From Candidatus Zixiibacteriota bacterium (GTDB lineage: Bacteria; Zixibacteria; MSB-5A5; JAUVRN01), in NCBI GenBank assembly GCA_030597645.1, contig JAUVRN010000021.1, positions 1-12,640 of the forward strand: a DNA stretch of 12,640 nucleotides. The letters run 5' to 3'. Positions within the stretch are counted from its first letter, which is position 1; each line of letters starts with the position of its first letter. The translations under genes and the position numbers were made by a program. Of this stretch, positions 1 through 5,055 are shown one piece after another. The notes beneath the pieces are model-generated. The model was given only the letters and a program-made list of their open reading frames with translations, was not told where the DNA came from and ran no database searches.

Positions 1-246
1 AAGGATCCGGCTGCCATGCGGGTGCGCGACGTCATGACCGTTGACCTGGTCGTGGCCCGCACCGACGCCCCGCATCGTGCGTGTATGCTCAAGATGCAGG
101 AGATGCTCGTTCGCCACCTGCCGGTGCTCGACGTTGATCAGCTGGTCGGACTCATTTCGCTGCGGGACCTGATGCAGGTGGAAGCAGACCGCAAGGCGCG
201 CGAGATCGAAATGCTCAACTATTATGTGGGCTACAGTCCCGAGTAG
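1..246 (+). CDS. CBS-domain protein, C-terminal part (5' end outside window)
   Basis: The frame is open from base 1 (K-D-P-A-A before the first ATG at 16), so the gene very probably starts upstream and this is its last 81 codons. The visible part holds one CBS motif: RVRDVMT at its start, then RHLPVLD, LVGLISLRDL and a helical tail. This is the usual pattern of the second CBS of a Bateman pair. Such pairs bind adenine nucleotides and either regulate a fused enzyme or channel or act as free-standing sensors; which applies cannot be seen here. The TAG stop lies 19 bp before the selenoprotein start, so the two may be cotranscribed. The family call is solid; the exact function is unknown. Confidence 0.8.
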   Translation, partial: KDPAAMRVRDVMTVDLVVARTDAPHRACMLKMQEMLVRHLPVLDVDQLVGLISLRDLMQVEADRKAREIEMLNYYVGYSPE

Positions 247-265
247 GGACCGCAGGCAGGGGGAT

Positions 266-811
266 ATGTCTTCGAAAGCCTGGATCGACATGATCGCCGA
301 AGCGGATGCCCAGGGCGAACTGGCGGAGTACTACCAGCAGTGGCACCGTCCCGATGGGCGCGTGGATAACATACTGCGCATACACTCCCTCAATCCACCC
401 TCACTTCGGGGACACTACGATTTCTACCGTCACCTGATGCGCGGTTCGTCAGAGCTGACCCGTGCACAGCGGGAGATGATCGCCGTCACGGTCTCGGCGG
501 CCAATCAATGTCACTACTGAGTGGTCCATCATGCGCGCGGTCTGCGCGCACTCACCGGGGACGATCAGCTCACCGAACAGATCTCTTCGGACTTCGAGCA
601 GGCCGATCTGTTGGATGCCGAGCGGGCCATGCTTCGCTATGCGCACAAACTCACGCGTACGCCCGAAGCCATGGAACCGGGCGACGTCGCGTTGCTTCGT
701 GACGCGGGCTGGTCCGATGCGGCGATCCTGGACACTTGTCAGATCACCGGGTACTTCAATTACGTCAAGCGCCTGGCCGACGGCCTCGGTGTCCCACTGG
801 AGAAAGATTAG
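266..811 (+). CDS. AhpD-like peroxidase-related selenoprotein with in-frame TGA (Sec85)
   Basis: Read through the TGA at 518-520, this is one 181-residue protein, the normal length for the AhpD-like (carboxymuconolactone decarboxylase fold) peroxidase-related family. The TGA is residue 85 in C82-H-Y-U85-V-V-H-H89, where relatives have CxxC. The tetrad E70, C82, U85, H89 keeps the spacing of M. tuberculosis AhpD E118, C130, C133, H137. The part after the TGA (LLDAERAMLRYAHKLT, TGYFNYVKRLADGLGVP) is a typical family C-terminus, so coding continues. A SECIS-like hairpin follows the TGA. ATG 266 is preferred because AGGCAGG lies just upstream and the protein then begins like its family; an in-frame ATG at 224 would overlap the CBS gene. 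The expected role is cytoplasmic thiol/selenol peroxidase or oxidoreductase; the substrate is unknown. A plain nonsense mutation is the alternative, but it would not explain the motif position and the hairpin together. Confidence 0.88.
521..556 (+). promoter_or_regulatory. Bacterial SECIS element (selenocysteine insertion hairpin)
   Basis: Right after the TGA at 518-520, bases 532-538 (TGCGCGC) pair perfectly with 544-550 (GCGCGCA) around the five-base loop GGTCT (539-543). GGT 523-525 can pair with ACC 554-556 below an internal loop. From memory, the E. coli fdhF SECIS has the same apical loop GGUCU starting 18 nt after its UGA, and here the loop also starts 18 nt after the TGA. The G-U in the loop is the SelB contact. 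One difference is that I do not see the bulged U of the E. coli upper stem. The hairpin is inside the coding sequence, as is normal in bacteria. Confidence 0.85.
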
Positions 812-1097
812 ATCCTCTCTCAGGATTGATATCTGCTCCGATCGGCTGCACAGCGTGCCGACTTCGCCCTCGGCCGATTCCGTCCTCAGAGGGCCACGAA
901 GGCCAGCGAGATTGACAGGTATTTCTGACTCACGACACTGGCGACGGGGTCAATTCCGAGACAGGTTGTAGGCAATCGCCTGCGCAGTCTGGTAAGCCCG
1001 CTGCCACCCAACTGACCACCCGGTCAGTAGTAGCACCAATTCCTATCATTAAGTGATTGTGGTAGAGTGAGTTAGTATCTCAACTCTGTACCTCCTT
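812..1097. other. Non-coding stretch between the selenoprotein and PEP-CTERM genes
   Basis: I see no convincing gene here. A short hairpin, ATCCT/AGGAT (812-826), directly follows the stop codon but has no T tract, so it is a poor terminator. ATCGGC at 841-846 can pair with GCCGAT at 873-878, and its inner part TCGGC alternatively with GCCGA at 857-861. Nearer the PEP-CTERM gene are a perfect inverted repeat (1011-1028, listed separately) and GAGTT/AACTC (1069-1086). The last 130 bases are clearly less GC-rich than the coding DNA, as expected for a promoter region. Confidence 0.6.
1011..1028. promoter_or_regulatory. Perfect inverted repeat, possible upstream activator site
   Basis: ACTGACC (1011-1017) and GGTCAGT (1022-1028) are exact reverse complements separated by 4 bp. 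The site lies about 100 bp upstream of the predicted start of the sigma-54 promoter at 1098-1114. That is the usual distance range for the dimeric site of an enhancer-binding activator. No T tract follows, so a terminator is unlikely. The activator is inferred; in PEP-CTERM organisms the response regulator PrsR is the natural candidate. Confidence 0.45.
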
Positions 1098-1114
1098 TTG
1101 GCTCAGCCTTTGCT
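1098..1114 (+). promoter_or_regulatory. Sigma-54 (RpoN) -24/-12 promoter of the PEP-CTERM gene
   Basis: TTGGCTCAGCCTTTGCT matches the -24/-12 consensus TTGGCACN5TTGCW: GG at 1100-1101, exactly 10 bases, then GC at 1112-1113, with TTGC intact. Transcription would start near 1124, about 20 nt before the ATG at 1145, leaving room for the GGGGAG ribosome site at 1132-1137. Sigma-54 control of small PEP-CTERM genes through the PrsK/PrsR pair is established in some PEP-CTERM bacteria, which supports the call. Neither regulator is in this window. Confidence 0.72.
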
Positions 1115-1144
1115 TGCTACAGTATTGAATCGGGGAGAGTAAGT

Positions 1145-1423
1145 ATGAGGGGCTCAATGCTATACCGCGTTTTCGGCGTTCTTGGATGTCTCTTCTTGCT
1201 GGTGTGTTTCGCGTCGGTGACACAGGCCGAGGAGACGTGGGAGTCGAATGACGGCATCTACGGATCGTCGTGTTATGATCAAAACGCCCCGGGTGAAGTC
1301 TGTTACGATTCACCAACGGGCGGAAGTGCGACGCCAGAGCCTGTCCCCGAACCGGGCACATTGACTCTGGTGCTGGGCGGGGCGCTGCTGGCCGCGCGAC
1401 ACTACAAAAAGTCACACTCCTGA
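1145..1423 (+). CDS. Small secreted PEP-CTERM sorting-domain protein
   Basis: This 92-residue protein has a Sec signal peptide (positive start, hydrophobic residues about 8-24, probable cleavage after TQA28) and a C-terminal PEP-CTERM signal. The signal is V67-P-E-P70, a hydrophobic stretch 71-84, then a basic tail R85-HYKK. Such tails are recognised by exosortase (EpsH/XrtA), which processes the protein at or near the PEP motif on its way to the cell surface or extracellular matrix. The mature part is only about 40 residues, acidic, with two cysteines in a repeated CYD context (C43-Y-D and C53-Y-D) that could form a disulfide. I know no function for it. GGGGAG lies 7 bp before ATG 1145; a second ATG at 1157 is less well placed. 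It is monocistronic, with a sigma-54 promoter before it and a hairpin terminator after it. No exosortase gene is in the window. Confidence 0.85.
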   Translation: MRGSMLYRVFGVLGCLFLLVCFASVTQAEETWESNDGIYGSSCYDQNAPGEVCYDSPTGGSATPEPVPEPGTLTLVLGGALLAARHYKKSHS

Positions 1424-1440
1424 GACTCGACTCCAACAGG

Positions 1441-1483
1441 CGCACCTGGCCTCCGTGTGTCAGCAGCCTGCCAGGCGCGTTTT
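1441..1483 (+). terminator. Probable intrinsic terminator of the PEP-CTERM gene
   Basis: CGCACCTGGC (1441-1450) pairs with GCCAGGCGCG (1470-1479) in 9 of 10 positions around a 19-nt loop, and TTTT follows at 1480-1483. The hairpin begins 17 bp after the stop codon. The loop is long and the T run short, so the call is moderate. Confidence 0.5.
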
Positions 1484-1530
1484 CGATCGCGATCTTCTGC
1501 AACTGTGAGGTTGATTTGTAGCGAAAGATC

Positions 1531-1558
1531 TTGACAGATCCAGAGGGTGGAGTATATT
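1531..1558 (+). promoter_or_regulatory. Near-consensus sigma-70 promoter with no coding gene behind it
   Basis: TTGACA (1531-1536) is a perfect -35 box and TATATT (1553-1558) matches the -10 box in 5 of 6 positions, with a 16-bp spacer. A start near 1565 is predicted. No open reading frame with a start codon follows within 85 nt, and a hairpin with T6 ends at 1650, so it may drive a small RNA. It is the best sigma-70 match in the window. Confidence 0.6.
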
Positions 1559-1564
1559 GGCCTG

Positions 1565-1650
1565 TGTAAAGGGAACCACGAGTACATTTCGGAGAGATCT
1601 TCTTTAAGCCCACTGCTGACGTTTTGTAACTGTTGACGTCGAACTTTTTT
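1565..1650 (+). ncRNA. Candidate small RNA of about 85 nt
   Basis: The stretch lies between a near-consensus promoter (1531-1558) and a hairpin followed by six T (1617-1650). It contains no ATG, so it is unlikely to encode a peptide by ATG initiation. Weak internal pairing is possible (GGG near its start with CCC near 1610). I recognise no known RNA family. It could also be only the start of a longer leader or a chance combination. Confidence 0.4.
1617..1650 (+). terminator. Possible intrinsic terminator of the candidate small RNA
   Basis: TGACGTT (1617-1623) pairs with GACGTCG (1635-1641) in 7 positions including two G-T pairs. An 11-nt loop separates them and TTTTTT lies at 1645-1650, three bases after the stem. 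The stem is short and not very GC-rich, so it would be a weak terminator. Confidence 0.42.
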
Positions 1651-2074
1651 GCCAAGAGACAACTTAATAGTATTTCAGATCGCGTATTGATCTGTAACTG
1701 ATCGGCCCTTTCTGGACCTGTTGGGCAACACACAACGAGGAGCTACTGACCTTATAAGCGACCGTTTGGTACGGATGTAGTTTCATCGAAGTACCATACC
1801 GTTTTGCCGACGTCGGGTTGGCGGGGACGGAAATACGGAGTCGGTGACGAGGACACACCGGCTGTCCTAACGCTCGAATCGGCAACGTGGGGCTTTTGGC
1901 GCCCGGTATCTGGTCGCGGGAGCCAGCGGCGCTGAAAAGGTCGATAGTGGCTCGGTTATTGTCGGCTGGCCCCACGGAAAAACTCGCATGGGGTCCGACC
2001 GGCCCGAAGGACACGGGAGAGGGCTTGCTCGATCGCGAGCGGTGATCGGGCCCCAACTCTTAAGCGTGCGCCGC
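1651..2074. other. Non-coding stretch with several inverted repeats
   Basis: No credible gene is visible; the open frames on the minus strand have proline/serine-rich low-quality translations. The stretch is rich in inverted repeats: CAGATC/GATCTG (1676-1694, 7-nt loop), a 42-bp stem-loop at 1761-1802 (listed separately), AGGACA/TGTCCT (1850-1868), a hairpin at 1961-1999 (GTCGG/CCGAC plus GCCCCA/TGGGGT, with a 3-nt bulge and 14-nt loop) and GCTCG/CGAGC near 2030. These could be operators or parts of a structured RNA. None is followed by a T tract. The likely start of the next gene's transcript at 2110 means they are not in its leader. Confidence 0.45.
1761..1802. repeat. Long imperfect inverted repeat / stem-loop
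   Basis: ACCGTTTGGTAC (1761-1772) and GTACCATACCGT (1791-1802) pair in 10 of 12 positions. Inside, GATG (1774-1777) pairs with CATC (1784-1787) around a 6-nt loop. The element is isolated between the PEP-CTERM region and the dehydrogenase operon. It could be a protein-binding site or RNA structure; there is no T run for a terminator. Confidence 0.45.
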
Positions 2075-2103
2075 TTGACGCTCGACGTCGGGCGGCGTAT
2101 CGT
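2075..2103 (+). promoter_or_regulatory. Sigma-70-type promoter giving a leaderless transcript
   Basis: TTGACG (2075-2080), a 17-bp spacer and TATCGT (2098-2103) form a good promoter. The predicted start, about 7 bp after the -10 box, falls on the A of the ATG at 2110. There is no Shine-Dalgarno sequence before that ATG (GTTTTTGT). The promoter shares GCTTGACGCT and CGTATCGT at identical spacing with the one at 6615-6643. Confidence 0.62.
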
Positions 2104-2109
2104 TTTTGT

Positions 2110-5052
2110 ATGAAGGTGGCGCCGCTACCCGTAGACGTGGATCGCCTGTTTCGCCGGCTGCGGGATCAGCTCGAGGGCGAGTTGCTCACAGACGCCACGT
2201 CGCGTTATCTCTACAGCACCGACGCCAGTTACCATCTCATGGTGCCGCTCGGCGTCGCCCGGCCGCGACACATCGGCGACCTCGCGGTCATCGCCTCGAC
2301 CCTCCACGAAGCCAACGTTCACCGTGACCCCGATCAACGGATCGGTCTGACCATGCGCTCCGCAGGCACCTCGCTGACCGGGGGAAGCATCGGGCACGGA
2401 CTGGTGGTGGACGTGACCCGGCACTTCAATCGCATCCTGTCCATCGACACGCAACGCCGGCAGGCCCGGGTGCAGCCGGGTGTTACCTACGATGAACTCT
2501 CGCGGGCTCTGGCCCCCCACGGATTGATGTTCCCGCCCAATCCGGCCAGCGGCATCGCCTGCGAACTCGGCGGGATGTGGGCCAACAACGCGTCCGGTAC
2601 ACGGCATGTGAAGTACGGGCCGACTCGGGATTGGGTGGACTCTCTGAGGGCAGTCAGTGCGGCAGGCGAAGTGTTCCAGACCGGTCCGGTCACCGCCACA
2701 GCGGGCTGGCCACCGCGGTTCGGCGATCCGGTGCAGACGCGCTGGGCCGACACGATGTGGCCCCTGGTCCGTGACGGACAGGAGACCATCCGGCGGCATT
2801 CACCCGCTGTGAACAAGAACGCCTCGGGCTACGCCCTGGATCGTCTCTGGCAGGGCGAACGTTTTGACTTCGGACAACTGCTGGTGGGCAGCGAGGGGAC
2901 GCTGGCATTGTTCGCAGAGGCGCAGCTCCGGCTCGCACCGATCCTGCGCCACCGGTCCGTGGCCCTGCTCTTCTTTGATGCCTGGGAGCGCGCCGGCGAG
3001 GGCGTCGGAGTGGCTCTGCCCCTGGAGCCCGTGGCCGTGGAGATGGTCGACCGCCACCTGCTCGACATCGCCAGGCCTCGCAGCGAGCTGATTCGCCAGC
3101 TGGTGCCCGAGCAGACGGAAACGGCACTGCTCGTCGAGTTCGAGAGCGATGACGAAGGACAGGTGCAAGACCGTATTGCGGAGCTCGTGCGGCAGGTCGT
3201 CGATGTGCGCCGACTCGCGTTCGCGCACCGGGTGGCCACCGATCCCTCAGATCAGGAACGCCTCTGGACCATACGAAAGGCGGCCGCGATGATCGGCCAC
3301 CTGACCGACGGTCGGCGCAAACCGGTTCCCTTCATCGAGGCCTGTGTCGTGCAGCCGCACGACTTGCCCGCCTACATTCGCGACATATCTGCCGTGTTCG
3401 AGCGTCACCACGTCCACGTGGCCTACTGGGGACACGCCGGCAACGGCAACATGCACGTGCGACCGGCACTCGACCTGACGGTTCCAGAAGATCTGGAACA
3501 CATGCGGGCCATCACCGAAGAGGTATTCGAAATCGTGGATCGCTACGGCGGTTCGTATACGGCCGAGCACGGAGACGGCTACACGCATTCTCATCTCCTT
3601 GCCCGGCGATTCGGCCCTCTCTATTCGATGTTCGAAAAGGTCAAGGCAATCTGCGACCCGCTCGGTTTTCTCAATCCGGACAAGATCATCACCCATCGTG
3701 ACGATCAGTTGACGACGGCACTGCGCATGGGGCCCGGGGATCGGCTGATGAGCGAGGCGAACAATCCGGTGGTACACGATCCGGAGGCCGTCACGCACGT
3801 GGAGAACTGCATCGGACTCGGTGTCTGCAAGGACTTTTGTCCCAGTTTTTTCGGCACGCGGAAGGAACAGGACCTCACGCGCGGCCGCACCAATGCCATG
3901 CGTGGCATGATGACCGGCGCGTTCGGCGATCCGGATCGTTACCTGTGCTCCGCCGAATTCCGCGCGGCCGGGGACACCTGCCTCAACTGCAAGCGCTGTG
4001 CGTTCCAGTGCCCCAGCCAGGTCGACGAACCCCGGCACCTTCTGCTCGCGAGGCGTCACGTCGTGGAGCACGAAGGCATGCCGTGGCTCGACGGATTGCT
4101 GGCTCATTACGAACGGCTGGCCCCATGGGGCGTGCGCGCGGCGCCGCTGGTCAACGCGATGTCACGTCTGCGCCCGGTGCGCTGGGGTATGGAACGAGCC
4201 CTCGGCGTGGATCGCCGGCGTACACTGCCACGGTTGGCGCGACAGACCCTCGATACCTGGTATGCGCGTCGTGGTTCACGGTCCCGGGATCCGCGGGGCC
4301 AGGTGATCTACTTTGCGGGCTGTTTCGCGAGATTCAACGAGCCGTCCCGGATCGGTCGCAACACCATCCGCATGGCGGAGCTCCTGGGGTATCACGTGTC
4401 CCTGCCGAATACGCGCTGCAGCGGGCACGCGCTGGAAACGTACGGCGGCGACATCACCGCGTGGGCACAACACAACATCGCCGCGCTGGAGTCGACCGGT
4501 TCCGCGCCCATTCTCACGACCTGTTCGTCGTGCCGCCTGTCGCTGGTGAAACAGTACGTCGAGTGGTTCTCCAGGGACGAACGGTGGGCACGGCGCGCAC
4601 AGGGCGTGGCGGCACGGGTCGTGGACGCGGCGCACTTCGGCGCGCGCCACCTGGCGAGCCCTGACAAGGCGACGGCCGGCTCGCGTGAGGAGATGGCCTA
4701 TCATGCTCCGTGTCACGCGATGCTCCTCCGGGAACTGGGCTATCCAGGCGGCGAAGAGGCGCTGCGTGCGGGTGGCGCGCATGCACGGCTGGTCGATATT
4801 CCCCAGCACTGCTCCGGCATGGGCGGCACGTTCGGCTTCAAGCGCAGGCATCGCACCATCGTCGAGGCCAATGCGCGCAACATGGTAGATCACCTGGAGG
4901 GCACGGCCGCGGGCGCGACGGTGTACACGGATTGTCCGTCGTGCCGGTTGGCCCTGGAAGAGCACAGTCGGTGTGATTTGGATCACCCGGTCAACGCGGT
5001 GTACCGGTGGCTGTGCCACGAACGAAACACCAGCCCGGAAGAGGAGACGTAG
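2110..5052 (+). CDS. FAD- and Fe-S-containing 2-hydroxyacid dehydrogenase (D-lactate/D-2-hydroxyglutarate type)
   Basis: The 980 residues follow the layout of the E. coli YdiJ-like family (about 1000 aa). First is a VAO-type FAD domain (about 40-270; RSAGTSLTGG near 84-93, NPASGIACELGG, GSEGTLALF near 260). Next is an FAD-oxidase C-terminal domain (to about 540; GHAGNGNMH at 441-449, EHGDG at 486-490). Two Fe-S motifs follow (C567-x5-C573-x3-C577-P and C624-xx-C-xx-C-xxx-C634-P), then two cysteine-rich CCG domains (C738, C770, C805, C808; C868, C901, C942, C945) like those of GlpC and LutA. The enzyme should oxidise a 2-hydroxyacid at FAD and pass electrons through the Fe-S part to a membrane quinone or similar acceptor; no membrane segment is visible. 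ATG 2110 has no ribosome site and coincides with the predicted transcript start. An aldehyde dehydrogenase follows 3 bp later. The substrate is not certain: D-lactate, glycolate and D-2-hydroxyglutarate are all possible. Confidence 0.85.
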   Translation: MKVAPLPVDVDRLFRRLRDQLEGELLTDATSRYLYSTDASYHLMVPLGVARPRHIGDLAVIASTLHEANVHRDPDQRIGLTMRSAGTSLTGGSIGHGLVVDVTRHFNRILSIDTQRRQARVQPGVTYDELSRALAPHGLMFPPNPASGIACELGGMWANNASGTRHVKYGPTRDWVDSLRAVSAAGEVFQTGPVTATAGWPPRFGDPVQTRWADTMWPLVRDGQETIRRHSPAVNKNASGYALDRLWQGERFDFGQLLVGSEGTLALFAEAQLRLAPILRHRSVALLFFDAWERAGEGVGVALPLEPVAVEMVDRHLLDIARPRSELIRQLVPEQTETALLVEFESDDEGQVQDRIAELVRQVVDVRRLAFAHRVATDPSDQERLWTIRKAAAMIGHLTDGRRKPVPFIEACVVQPHDLPAYIRDISAVFERHHVHVAYWGHAGNGNMHVRPALDLTVPEDLEHMRAITEEVFEIVDRYGGSYTAEHGDGYTHSHLLARRFGPLYSMFEKVKAICDPLGFLNPDKIITHRDDQLTTALRMGPGDRLMSEANNPVVHDPEAVTHVENCIGLGVCKDFCPSFFGTRKEQDLTRGRTNAMRGMMTGAFGDPDRYLCSAEFRAAGDTCLNCKRCAFQCPSQVDEPRHLLLARRHVVEHEGMPWLDGLLAHYERLAPWGVRAAPLVNAMSRLRPVRWGMERALGVDRRRTLPRLARQTLDTWYARRGSRSRDPRGQVIYFAGCFARFNEPSRIGRNTIRMAELLGYHVSLPNTRCSGHALETYGGDITAWAQHNIAALESTGSAPILTTCSSCRLSLVKQYVEWFSRDERWARRAQGVAARVVDAAHFGARHLASPDKATAGSREEMAYHAPCHAMLLRELGYPGGEEALRAGGAHARLVDIPQHCSGMGGTFGFKRRHRTIVEANARNMVDHLEGTAAGATVYTDCPSCRLALEEHSRCDLDHPVNAVYRWLCHERNTSPEEET

Positions 5053-5055
5053 ATT

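Noticed and set aside
518..520. TGA read as a true stop, with the peroxidase gene as a pseudogene or two separate genes (second starting at GTG 521)
   Set aside because: The TGA sits exactly at a catalytic cysteine codon, the downstream part has no ribosome site of its own, and a SECIS-like hairpin with correct spacing follows.
531..971. Open frame overlapping the selenoprotein gene in another frame
   Set aside because: The translation is Arg/Ser/Pro-rich, overlaps a clear family-matching gene and has no recognisable domain.
1080..1733. Long minus-strand open frame opposite the PEP-CTERM gene
   Set aside because: Its translation lacks domain features; it covers the promoter, gene and terminator of a well-supported plus-strand gene.
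1860..1900. Possible tRNA suggested by CTCGAATCGG
   Set aside because: No matching acceptor, D-arm or anticodon-arm pairing could be built around it.
1664..2056. Minus-strand open frame of 130 codons in the gene-free zone
   Set aside because: Composition is Pro/Ser/Arg-rich without any recognisable motif and no ribosome site or promoter is evident.
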